A DNA stretch of 7,103 bases from Clostridiales bacterium UBA1380 (GCA_002305445.1 DBRA01000016.1:7585-14687); one strand, 5' to 3'. Positions 1 through 6,119 are shown, counted from the stretch's first letter. A program made the numbers and translations. Notes: generated by a model from the sequence alone, not told the origin.

Positions 1-629
1 TTTATGCGCGCTACCCGAAAGCCGCGTCCGACGCGATGATGAATCTGCTCGGCACGCACGACACGGAGCGGCTCGCGACCGTCCTTTGCGGCGAGCCGTG
101 CGGCGACAGGCCGAACTCGGACCTCGCCGCGCTGCGCATGACGCCGTCGGAGCACCTGCGCGCGGCGCTGCTCGCTTCGCTCGCCTACGGGCTGATCGCC
201 GCTATGCCGGGACTGCCGTGCATATATTACGGCGACGAGGTATCGCTCGAGGGCTACCGTGACCCGTTCTGCCGCCGGCCGTTCCCGTGGTCGGACATGG
301 GCGGAGAAGCCGGCGAGCGCCTGCTCGCATTTTATCGCCGCATCGGGCGGCTCAGAAGGTGCGAAAGGCTGCTCGCCGATGGTTATCTTCGCATAGTACA
401 CGCCGACCCTGATGTTTTCGCCGTCATGCGATATGATTCGCGCGATGCGATAATATGCGCCGTCAACCGGTCAGGCTCGCCGCACGTGCTGCACTGCGAC
501 GCCGCGATGACCGACGCATTTACCGGCGCTGACGACGACGATCCGACACTCATGCCGCTTTCATGCGGTTACTGGAAGCTGACTTCTCTGCCCTGCGAGC
601 CGCGCGGAACAGAGATATGGGTGGAGTGA
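1..629 (+). CDS. GH13 alpha-glycosidase (neopullulanase/cyclomaltodextrinase-like), C-terminal part
   Basis: The reading frame is open from the left edge (first complete codon at base 3), so the N-terminus and most of the (beta/alpha)8 barrel lie outside; 208 residues are visible. It begins YARYPKAASDAMMNLLGTHD, matching conserved region IV of family GH13 (NLLGxHDTER), in which the Asp is the transition-state stabiliser (visible residue 20). The segment LPCIYYGDEV, followed by EGYRDPFCRRPFPW, is the usual GH13 block after that site. The last ~80 residues look like the C-terminal beta domain. Known family members hydrolyse alpha-1,4 or alpha-1,6 glucosidic bonds in maltodextrins, pullulan or cyclodextrins; the exact substrate cannot be read from this part. 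The nucleophile and acid/base residues are outside the window. It ends in TGA 58 bp before the next gene, and I see no terminator hairpin in between. Confidence 0.93.
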   Translation, partial: YARYPKAASDAMMNLLGTHDTERLATVLCGEPCGDRPNSDLAALRMTPSEHLRAALLASLAYGLIAAMPGLPCIYYGDEVSLEGYRDPFCRRPFPWSDMGGEAGERLLAFYRRIGRLRRCERLLADGYLRIVHADPDVFAVMRYDSRDAIICAVNRSGSPHVLHCDAAMTDAFTGADDDDPTLMPLSCGYWKLTSLPCEPRGTEIWVE

Positions 630-687
630 TAATGCACGGTTGTTTTTACTCATTTGATTATTTTATTATTTTTACGGGGGTAGTCAT

Positions 688-1278
688 ATGATTCTGAAAA
701 ACTCGTGGGGCAAATACGACAACGTATGGGTGATCGGCGATTTGGCTCTGACAGTCAATCCCAGTTTCCGTATGGAAACTTTCACGAAAAATAAAGAACT
801 GGTCGTCTTTGAAGGCAGAAAAGGCATCGACGATTACATCAGTGAAGGCTATTTAAGCGAACATCAAAAGCGCGTGTGCTCCGTCTTGCTCGAAAACATC
901 GACAGCGGCAGGGAGAGCATGACCTGTCTCGATCTGGCGATGGAGTACTGTTTAAGCACCGGTATGTTTAACGAAAAATATCTGTCGGAGAAAGTCGGGA
1001 AATATATCGAGAAAATTAAAAACATGTCCGAAGAAAAGGACGGATTCCGTTACCGTGAAATGATGGCGATTATCGGAGGCGACCCCGACAATATCTCTGA
1101 CGAGGGCATGGAGTTTGTCAGACGCAACGCATACCGGCAGATTATATCCGACCGCGTTGTTCCCGAATACGTTCAGCATGACAAAAGAGCGCAGGCGGCG
1201 GACGATTTCATCAGCAGCATCCGAATGGCTGTGACGGGTCTGATTTTAATCAAAATCTTCAACGAAGCGTATGTATAA
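688..1278 (+). CDS. Hypothetical protein of unknown function, low-GC gene
   Basis: I do not recognise this 196-residue protein. It starts MILKNSWGKYDNVWVIGDLA and has no obvious signal peptide, metal-binding motif or nucleotide-binding motif. The middle (about residues 97-125) is rich in Lys and Glu and probably helical. The last ~25 residues contain a hydrophobic stretch (MAVTGLILIKIF) that is short and interrupted by Lys, so it looks more like a buried or amphipathic helix than a confident membrane span. The start is supported by a G-run (676-680) seven bases before the ATG. A weak sigma-A-like pair, TTGTTT (640-645) and TATTAT (664-669) with 18-bp spacing, lies just upstream, but would give a very short leader. 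Composition differs from the neighbours: four sampled 60-base lines average about 46% GC, against 73% for one sampled line of the GH13 gene. It is followed by a clear terminator. It could be a lineage-specific or horizontally acquired gene. Confidence 0.78.
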   Translation: MILKNSWGKYDNVWVIGDLALTVNPSFRMETFTKNKELVVFEGRKGIDDYISEGYLSEHQKRVCSVLLENIDSGRESMTCLDLAMEYCLSTGMFNEKYLSEKVGKYIEKIKNMSEEKDGFRYREMMAIIGGDPDNISDEGMEFVRRNAYRQIISDRVVPEYVQHDKRAQAADDFISSIRMAVTGLILIKIFNEAYV

Positions 1279-1303
1279 CATATAAGCGCTAAACGGTTAC
1301 ATT

Positions 1304-1340
1304 AAAAAAAGCTCGCCGAATCAATCTTCGGCGGGCTTTT
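1304..1340. terminator. Bidirectional intrinsic terminator between convergent genes
   Basis: A 10-bp stem (GCTCGCCGAA at 1311-1320 against TTCGGCGGGC at 1327-1336, one G-T pair) encloses a 6-base loop (TCAATC). It is flanked by seven A on the left (1304-1310) and four T on the right (1337-1340). Read on the minus strand the seven A become a T7 tract, so termination should be stronger for the tig-clpP-clpX-smr operon, whose last stop codon lies 17 bases away. It also serves the unknown plus-strand gene ending at 1278. Confidence 0.93.
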
Positions 1341-1357
1341 ATGTCTGCTGCTTTTAT

Positions 1358-1714
1358 TCAGAGTATTACGATAGTAATGCCGTCGTTGCCGCGAAGATAG
1401 TCGCGGTCCGTTTTAAGCTGCGGCAGTTCTTCGCAGAATTTGCGCGACTCGGCGTAGAACGGTGAAAAGTCTTCGCCCGCTATATAACTGCGTATGCGTC
1501 CCGACGCCTTGTATTGCGCGAGTTTTGCGCGCACCGCTGTGCGTATCTTTCCGCCGACGCCGGTCGAGCCGTAACCGTGTATAATGCGCAGCGCGCGGAT
1601 GCACCGGACGCGCGCGTCCGCTATCGCGGAGTCGAGCCGGCGAAGCGCGGTGTCGACCGTCGGCATACCGCTTTCAAGATTGACGGTCTCGATAAAAGAG
1701 GACGGCCTTCTCAT
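1358..1714 (-). CDS. Small Smr (MutS2 C-terminal)-like domain protein
   Basis: This 118-residue protein resembles a stand-alone Smr domain. The segment RALRIIHGYGSTGVGGKIR (about residues 40-57) corresponds to the Smr core 'IIHGxGxGxLR', and a helix follows (TAVRAKLAQYKA). The first strand and helix (VNLESGMPTVDTALRRLDSA, 11-30) align in position with the usual LDLHG motif and helix, but the motif His is absent. The C-terminus (GEDFSPFYAESRKFCEELP, then GNDGITIVIL) extends past the canonical domain and resembles a clade of short clostridial Smr/MutS-annotated proteins that I recall. Smr domains in MutS2 act as nucleases on branched DNA or on RNA; activity here is unknown given the divergent motif. 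The ATG is 24 bases after clpX, with AGAGAGG 11 bases before it and no in-frame ATG, GTG or TTG nearer. It is the last gene of the operon, just before the terminator. Confidence 0.8.
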   Translation of the reverse strand: MRRPSSFIETVNLESGMPTVDTALRRLDSAIADARVRCIRALRIIHGYGSTGVGGKIRTAVRAKLAQYKASGRIRSYIAGEDFSPFYAESRKFCEELPQLKTDRDYLRGNDGITIVIL

Positions 1715-1738
1715 TCGAACACCATCCTCTCTTTAGTG

Positions 1739-3049
1739 TCATGCGGTTTCGTCTTCAACCGTCGTTTTGAAAATATACTTGGGGCTTCCGCCTTCGAGGC
1801 ACTGCGGACCGATGATTACCTTGACGACGTCTTCCCTGCTCGGTATGTCGAACATGATATCCGTCATCATGTTTTCCATGATCGAGCGCAGGCCGCGCGC
1901 GCCGGTGTTGCGCTCTATCGCCAGAGCGGCGATGGCGCGGAGAGTAGCCTCCTCAAACTCAAGCTCGATGCCGTCGATCTCGAAGAGCTTCTTATACTGC
2001 TTGACGAGCGAGTTTTTCGGTTCGATCAGGATGCGCATAAGCGCTTCCTCGTCGAGGTTATCAAGCCCGACGATGACGGGCAGACGGCCGACCAGCTCCG
2101 GAATCAGGCCGTACTTGACGATGTCGTGCGGAATTACGTCGCGGTATATTTTCGAGTCCGCCTTTTCGCGCTTCGTGTGGACGTCGCCACCGAAACCGAT
2201 CGAGGAGCTGCCCTTTCTCGCCTCGATGATGTGGTCGAGGTCGTTGAACGCTCCGCCGCAGATAAACAGGATGTTTTCGGTGTTAATCTGAATGAACTCC
2301 TGGTTCGGGTGCTTGCGCCCGCCCTGCGGCGGCACGTTTGCCACGGTGCCCTCGAGTATTTTGAGCAGCGCCTGCTGCACGCCCTCGCCCGAAACGTCGC
2401 GCGTGATCGAGCGGTTCTCGCTCTTGCGGGAGATTTTATCGATCTCGTCGATGTATATGATGCCGCGCTCCGCGCGTGAGATGTCGAAGTCCGCAGCCTG
2501 AATCAGACGGAGCAGGATGTTTTCGACGTCCTCGCCGACGTAGCCGGCTTCCGTAAGCGTCGTCGCGTCCGCGATAGCGAACGGGACCGCGAGCGTCTTT
2601 GCGAGCGTCTGCGCTAAAAATGTCTTGCCGACGCCGGTGGGCCCGAGCAGCAGCACGTTTGATTTTTGTATCTCGACGTCGTTTTCTGTCGTTCCGCGCG
2701 ACTTTGATCTCGACGAATACTGCAGCCGCTTATAGTGGTTGTATACCGCCACCGACAGCGCGATCTTCGCCGCGTCCTGACCGATCACATACTCGTCAAG
2801 CGTCGCCTTAATCTGGCGCGGTTTCGGCAGATTGTCAAGGCTGAACTCGCCGTTCTTGAACGCCTGATGCCTGCCGGCAGCCCGCTCGCTCTCCGCGATG
2901 AGCTCGTTGCAGGCGTCGAGGCAGACGTCGCAGATGAAGATGCCCGTCGGTGAAGGTATCATAAAATTCGCCTGACGCTCCGAGCGGCCGCAGAAAGCGC
3001 AGAAGACTTCTTTTCCGCGCCCGCGGGTCGTATTGTTGTTCTGAGCCAT
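1739..3049 (-). CDS. clpX: ATP-dependent Clp protease ATP-binding subunit ClpX
   Basis: ClpX is the hexameric AAA+ unfoldase that recognises substrates and threads them into ClpP in the cytoplasm. At 436 residues it is full length and every hallmark is visible. The N-terminal C4 zinc-binding domain has Cys17, Cys20, Cys40 and Cys43. Walker A is GPTGVGKT (136-143) and Walker B is IIYIDEID (197-204). The pore-1 loop is GYVG (169-172) and the pore-2/RKH loop is RKH (245-247). The IGF loop that docks on ClpP is at 284-286. The arginine-finger segment is PELVGRLP (Arg322) and sensor 2 is GARG (383-386). The ATG is preceded by AAAAGGA with about 10 bases of spacing. It lies 45 bp after clpP on the same strand with no terminator, so the two are almost certainly co-transcribed. 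Nothing is odd about the protein. The clostridial lon gene that often follows clpX is absent; an Smr-like gene follows instead. Confidence 0.98.
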   Translation of the reverse strand: MAQNNNTTRGRGKEVFCAFCGRSERQANFMIPSPTGIFICDVCLDACNELIAESERAAGRHQAFKNGEFSLDNLPKPRQIKATLDEYVIGQDAAKIALSVAVYNHYKRLQYSSRSKSRGTTENDVEIQKSNVLLLGPTGVGKTFLAQTLAKTLAVPFAIADATTLTEAGYVGEDVENILLRLIQAADFDISRAERGIIYIDEIDKISRKSENRSITRDVSGEGVQQALLKILEGTVANVPPQGGRKHPNQEFIQINTENILFICGGAFNDLDHIIEARKGSSSIGFGGDVHTKREKADSKIYRDVIPHDIVKYGLIPELVGRLPVIVGLDNLDEEALMRILIEPKNSLVKQYKKLFEIDGIELEFEEATLRAIAALAIERNTGARGLRSIMENMMTDIMFDIPSREDVVKVIIGPQCLEGGSPKYIFKTTVEDETA

Positions 3050-3094
3050 TAATATAATATCCTTTTTGTCTTCTTAAAACATGACATCCTAAAA

Positions 3095-3679
3095 TTACGG
3101 GCGCTTCTCGAGTATTTTGTCGATTAAGCCGTATTCGAGCGCCTGCTGTGCTGACATGAAGTTGTCGCGCTCCGTGTCGCGGGCGATCTCCTCGACAGGC
3201 TTCCCCGTATTTTTCGCGAGAATCTGATTTAATGTGTCGCGCGTCTTCAGGATCAGCTCCGCCTGGATCTTGATGTCGGTCGCCTGACCCTGAGCGCCGC
3301 CGGACGGCTGATGGATCATGATCTGGCTGTACGGCAGCGCGAAGCGCTTGCCCTTCGTGCCGGAGCTGAGCAAGAACGCGCCCATGCTCGCGGCCATGCC
3401 GATGCATATCGTCGACACGTCGCACTTGATGAAGTTCATGGTGTCGTATATCGCCATGCCGTCTGTGATTGTGCCGCCGGGGGAGTTGATGTAGAAGTAG
3501 ATGTCCTTATCCGGGTCCTGCGCTTCGAGGAAAAGCATCTGCGCGACGACGAGAGATGATGTGACGGGGTTCACGTCCTCGCCGAGAAAAATAATGCGGT
3601 CGTTGAGCAGGCGGGAAAAAATGTCGTATGAACGCTCCCCGCGTCCGGTTTGTTCTATGACTATCGGAACGAGTGACAT
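3095..3679 (-). CDS. clpP: ATP-dependent Clp protease proteolytic subunit ClpP
   Basis: ClpP is the serine peptidase that forms the tetradecameric barrel degrading proteins delivered by ClpX (and by ClpC/ClpA-type partners). The 194-residue product is the normal length. The catalytic triad is present: Ser98 in GMAASMGAF, His123 in MIHQPSG and Asp172 in ERDNFM. The oxyanion segment SPGG (66-69) and the N-terminal SLVPIVIEQTGRGERSYDI typical of the short mature form are also visible. There is little or no propeptide. The start is supported by a strong GGAGGT (3688-3693) eight bases before the ATG. A -10-like TATAAT (3714-3719) lies upstream and may give clpP-clpX its own transcription in addition to read-through from tig. 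The gene order tig-clpP-clpX is conserved in many bacteria. Confidence 0.98.
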   Translation of the reverse strand: MSLVPIVIEQTGRGERSYDIFSRLLNDRIIFLGEDVNPVTSSLVVAQMLFLEAQDPDKDIYFYINSPGGTITDGMAIYDTMNFIKCDVSTICIGMAASMGAFLLSSGTKGKRFALPYSQIMIHQPSGGAQGQATDIKIQAELILKTRDTLNQILAKNTGKPVEEIARDTERDNFMSAQQALEYGLIDKILEKRP

Positions 3680-3707
3680 GATATTAGACCTCCGTTTTAT
3701 TTTTAGC

Positions 3708-3719
3708 CAAATAATTATA
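3708..3719 (-). promoter_or_regulatory. Candidate -10 region of an internal clpP promoter
   Basis: On the minus strand TATAATTATTTG reads towards clpP, with a perfect sigma-A -10 hexamer at 3719-3714. The same 12 bases occur at the tig promoter (5253-5242), where a consensus -35 is present. No good -35 is found 16-18 bp upstream here (AATAAT, AAATAA or TAAATA), so the promoter would be weak, activator-dependent, or a chance match. Predicted transcription would start near 3708, giving a leader of about 28 bases carrying the GGAGGT site. Confidence 0.4.
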
Positions 3720-3736
3720 CGTATTCAATAGCCTGA

Positions 3737-3836
3737 TTATTTATCGTTTTTGAGAGGAAAACCGCACGTCAAAAGTAGCCGGAGCTTTTGACGGCGGTTA
3801 ATTCCACTTCCGATATTTATCGACTTTTATTTATCG
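3737..3836. repeat. Three copies of TATTTATCG in the tig-clpP spacer
   Basis: TATTTATCG occurs at 3738-3746, 3814-3822 and 3828-3836 (CGATAAATA on the operon strand). The outer two copies extend to an 11-bp identity, TTATTTATCGT (3737-3747 and 3827-3837), and the last overlaps the tig stop codon. The copies sit on both sides of the hairpin, with 13 and 14 bases between the hairpin and the nearest copies. Binding-site repeats, duplication flanking an inserted hairpin, or AT-rich coincidence are all possible. Confidence 0.5.
3760..3799 (-). terminator. Long bulged hairpin in the tig-clpP spacer: weak terminator/attenuator or operator
   Basis: CGTCAAAAG (3767-3775) and CTTTTGACG (3785-3793) form a perfect 9-bp inverted repeat around a 9-base centre. 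The stem continues outward as AACCGC (3760-3765) against GCGGTT (3794-3799), with a single bulged A at 3766. That makes 15 bp in total. Read on the minus strand, after the tig stop codon, the stem ends in GCGGTTTT and then CCTCTC, so the T-tract is only four bases. A partial terminator limiting read-through from tig into clpP fits the position. The 9-N9-9 geometry would also suit a dimeric repressor, although the sequence is not the CIRCE or CtsR site. Confidence 0.6.
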
Positions 3837-5188
3837 TCTTCGTGCTCGTGGTCGTGGCACTCGTCGCAGTCGCAGCCGTCATCATGCTTGTGTTCCGGCG
3901 CCTTGTCGGTGACGGTGATCTGAGCCTTCGCCTTTACGAGGTCGACGGCGCCCTTGACCTTGAGGTCGGCGACGATGGATTCACGCTCCGCGAACTCCTT
4001 GACCTTCTCGATCTCCATGCCGTAGGCCTTGGCGAGACGGTCGTATTCGGCCTCGATCTCCTCGTCGGTCGGTGCGATGTTCTCGAGCGCGGCGATCTTT
4101 TCAAGCGCAAGGCGCGTCTTGACCTGTCTCTCGGCCTGCGGGCGGAACTGGGCGCGGAGCGCGTCGAGATCCATGCCGGTGTATCTGAGGTAGTTGGCGA
4201 GGTCAAGGCCCTGCATGCGCAGACGCGTGTCGTAGTCGCGCAGGAAGTTTTCGGTCTCGTTTTCGAACATGCTCTCGGGTATGTCCGCGACGAGCTTTTC
4301 GATCAGCGCGTCGATGAGCTGCTCCTCAACGCCTGATTCGGCCGTCTTTTCCTTGCGTTCGACCGCTTTCTTCTTTATATCTTCCTTAAACGCGTCGAGT
4401 GTGTCGAACTCGGAGACGTCCTTCGCGAACTCGTCGTCGAGCGCGGGAAGCTCGGTGCGCTGGATCTTATGCAGCTTCGTCTTGAACACGGCGGGCTTGC
4501 CGGCGAGCGACTCCTCGTGATACTTCTCCGGGAAGGTCACGTTTACGTCGAACTCGTCGCCGATGTTGTGGCCGACGATCTGCTCTTCGAAACCGGGGAT
4601 GAAATAGCCGGAACCGAGCTTAAGGTTGTGGCCTTCGGCCTTTCCGCCGTCAAACGGAACGCCGTCGACGCTGCCTTCGTAGTCTATGGTAACGGTGTCG
4701 CCCATTTCGGCGGCGCGGTCGTCAACTTCGATCATCCGGGAGTTGCGTTCACGGTAGCGCTGAAGCTCAGCGTCGATCTCCTCGTCGGTGACGGGCGGCA
4801 GATATTTGGTAGCGGGAATGCCGAAGTAATCGGCGATCTCGACCTCGGGCTTGACCCATATCTTCGCCTTGACGGCGACGCCGTTTTCGTCTATGGAAGC
4901 GATTTCGAGATCGGGGCGCGAAACGGGCGTAAAGCCGGACTCGTCGACGGCGGATTTATACGCGTCGGGAATAATGTCGTTGACGGCGTCGTCGTAGAAC
5001 ACGCCCTTGCCGTATATTTTTTCGATGACGGCGCGCGGAGCTTTGCCCTTGCGGAAGCCGGGAACGGTTATCTTTTTCGCGTTTGCCTTGAACTGCTTGT
5101 CGACAGCCGCGTCAAACGCAGGTCGGTCGATCGTAAACTCGAGCTCCCAATGGTTCTTTTCGAGCTCGGTTTTATTCTTTAAACTCAT
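3827..5188 (-). CDS. tig: Trigger factor, ribosome-associated chaperone and peptidyl-prolyl isomerase
   Basis: Trigger factor binds the ribosome exit tunnel and shields nascent chains; it also isomerises prolyl bonds. The 453-residue protein shows the N-terminal ribosome-binding domain with the signature GFRKGKAPR (44-52). An FKBP-type PPIase domain follows at about 163-242 (GDTVTIDYEGSVDGVPFDGG, then GSGYFIPGFEEQIVG). The helical C-terminal chaperone domain with its two arms spans about 250-425. It is slightly longer than is typical because of a tail at 431-453 rich in His, Cys, Asp and Glu (five His, three Cys), which looks metal-binding. The ATG is the only plausible start: an in-frame TAA lies 12 bases upstream of the start codon. 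However, the GGAGG is 16 bases from it. A consensus promoter lies upstream and clpP follows after 147 bp. Confidence 0.97.
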   Translation of the reverse strand: MSLKNKTELEKNHWELEFTIDRPAFDAAVDKQFKANAKKITVPGFRKGKAPRAVIEKIYGKGVFYDDAVNDIIPDAYKSAVDESGFTPVSRPDLEIASIDENGVAVKAKIWVKPEVEIADYFGIPATKYLPPVTDEEIDAELQRYRERNSRMIEVDDRAAEMGDTVTIDYEGSVDGVPFDGGKAEGHNLKLGSGYFIPGFEEQIVGHNIGDEFDVNVTFPEKYHEESLAGKPAVFKTKLHKIQRTELPALDDEFAKDVSEFDTLDAFKEDIKKKAVERKEKTAESGVEEQLIDALIEKLVADIPESMFENETENFLRDYDTRLRMQGLDLANYLRYTGMDLDALRAQFRPQAERQVKTRLALEKIAALENIAPTDEEIEAEYDRLAKAYGMEIEKVKEFAERESIVADLKVKGAVDLVKAKAQITVTDKAPEHKHDDGCDCDECHDHEHEDDK

Positions 5189-5204
5189 CTTTGTTTTAAT
5201 TTAT

Positions 5205-5209
5205 CCTCC
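5205..5209 (-). promoter_or_regulatory. tig Shine-Dalgarno site with unusually long spacing
   Basis: GGAGG on the minus strand is separated from the tig ATG (5188-5186) by 16 bases, about twice the usual distance. The intervening bases are AT-rich and contain an in-frame TAA (5203-5201), so no upstream ATG, GTG or TTG start is possible. An in-frame ATT lies between them but only four bases from the GGAGG. The ATG is kept as the start because MSLKNK is a typical trigger factor N-terminus. Confidence 0.6.
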
Positions 5210-5247
5210 GGATGTCTTGTTATTTCATATTCGCAAAATTACAAATA

Positions 5248-5276
5248 ATTATAACCTATTTTATCATCAATGTCAA
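5248..5276 (-). promoter_or_regulatory. Consensus sigma-A promoter of the tig-clpP-clpX operon
   Basis: On the minus strand TTGACA (5276-5271) and TATAAT (5253-5248) are both perfect matches, separated by exactly 17 bp. Transcription should begin near 5242, leaving a leader of about 53 bases before the tig ATG. The site sits between the end of the metallophosphoesterase gene and tig, so tig starts its own transcription unit. A full consensus predicts strong constitutive expression. No CIRCE or CtsR heat-shock operator is visible beside it. Confidence 0.93.
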
Positions 5277-5325
5277 CCGCGTCTGTAGCGGACCCGGTAA
5301 CATTTCGGTCATCCAATTGTAAAAT

Positions 5326-6048
5326 TTATGTTATGCTCACGGGGTACGGCGTAAAGTCAAGGTAATCGGCTGATATTATCGTATAATCGACGCCGCTGTA
5401 CGAGAAAGTCCTCGGCAGCGCATAAACGCCGTGGATGTGTCCGTAATAACAGCGGCGCACACCGTATTCCTCAAGAATTCCCGTGATGCTCTCGCATACG
5501 AAGCCGCCGAAAACGGGCGGGAAATGTAAAAACGCGACGATCTCGCCGCCGGACTCGCGCGCCGCTTCAAGGCTCGTCCGCAGCCGCACAGCTTCCCTTG
5601 CGACCAGCTTATCGTAGTCCGGCTCGCCCGTCGGAGCAGGTGCGCCGTCCTGCGCGCTCTCATCATAAAACCAGCCGCGCGTCATCGCCACCGATATATC
5701 GTCGGCGCGAGATGCGCCGTTGTGCACGAACGATATCGTGCCGAAGCCGTTTCTTTCGCAGAAAGCGCGCAGCTTCGACGTGCTCGTCCACCAGTAGTCG
5801 TGGTTGCCCTTGCCTATCAGCTTGCGACCCGGCAGCGCGTCGAGAAACGCGAAGTCGGGCGCGGCTTCTTCGAGCGTCATCGCCCACGATACGTCGCCGG
5901 GTACGACGACCGTGTCGTCATCGTCTACGACGGCGCGCCAGCGGGAGGAGAGCTTGTCGGTATAATTCTGCCACCGCCCTCCGAATCTGTCCATCGGGCG
6001 GGCGCGGCCGAAGCAGAGGTGCGTGTCGGCTATGGCGAAAACGCTCAT
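5326..6048 (-). CDS. Calcineurin-like metallophosphoesterase
   Basis: This 240-residue protein belongs to the dimetal calcineurin-like phosphoesterase fold and carries the five expected metal-binding blocks. These are DTH (Asp8, His10), GDVSW (Asp52), GNHDYWW (Asn82, His83), FLHFPP (His175) and GHIHG (His204, His206). No signal peptide or membrane segment is seen, so it is probably cytoplasmic. The PMDRFGGRWQNYTDKL region and KGNHDYWWTSTSKL are characteristic of a conserved Firmicutes group often annotated simply as metallophosphoesterase. The physiological substrate is unknown and cannot be inferred here. The start is supported by AAGGAGA seven bases before the ATG. It is divergent from the DUF1540 gene across 79 bp and lies upstream of tig in the same direction. 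No clear terminator separates them, so read-through into tig is possible, although tig has its own promoter. Confidence 0.93.
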   Translation of the reverse strand: MSVFAIADTHLCFGRARPMDRFGGRWQNYTDKLSSRWRAVVDDDDTVVVPGDVSWAMTLEEAAPDFAFLDALPGRKLIGKGNHDYWWTSTSKLRAFCERNGFGTISFVHNGASRADDISVAMTRGWFYDESAQDGAPAPTGEPDYDKLVAREAVRLRTSLEAARESGGEIVAFLHFPPVFGGFVCESITGILEEYGVRRCYYGHIHGVYALPRTFSYSGVDYTIISADYLDFTPYPVSIT

Positions 6049-6113
6049 GCATCCGTCTCCTTTTATGAATAAAGGCGCTGCCGCGCGCGGATAATAATAG
6101 CGAGCAAAAACAC

Positions 6114-6119
6114 GGGAGG
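6114..6119 (+). promoter_or_regulatory. Ribosome binding site that fixes the DUF1540 start
   Basis: GGGAGG lies eight bases before the ATG at 6128. A longer in-frame reading from the GTG at 6119 would begin on the last base of this site itself and so lack its own ribosome binding site. The ATG start is therefore preferred. An AT-rich patch at 6091-6099 (ATAATAATA) might hold a -10 for either divergent gene, but no matching -35 was found. Confidence 0.75.

Noticed and set aside
640..669. Promoter for the unknown gene (TTGTTT-N18-TATTAT)
   Set aside because: The -35 matches only three of six bases and the predicted start would fall on the ribosome binding site; kept as a remark, not as a feature.
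952..1179. Minus-strand 75-codon frame inside the unknown gene
   Set aside because: The plus-strand frame is longer, has a placed ribosome binding site and ends next to a terminator; the minus frame has neither.
1514..2479. Long plus-strand reading frame (321 codons) opposite clpX
   Set aside because: It is antisense to a fully canonical ClpX, has low-complexity Arg/Asp/Val-rich translation and no family resemblance. GC-rich codon bias in clpX keeps the opposite frame open.
3767..3793. CIRCE or CtsR heat-shock operator upstream of clpP
   Set aside because: The spacing resembles CIRCE (9-N9-9), but the arms are CGTCAAAAG rather than TTAGCACTC, and the tandem GGTCAAA heptads of CtsR are absent.
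4469..5182. Long plus-strand reading frame (237 codons) opposite tig
   Set aside because: It is the complement of a complete trigger factor gene, with no recognisable protein motif and no ribosome binding site; other open frames opposite tig and clpP are likewise shadows.
5598..6068. Plus-strand frame (156 codons) opposite the metallophosphoesterase
   Set aside because: The translation is almost all Arg, Ser and Ala, typical of an antisense shadow in GC-rich DNA.
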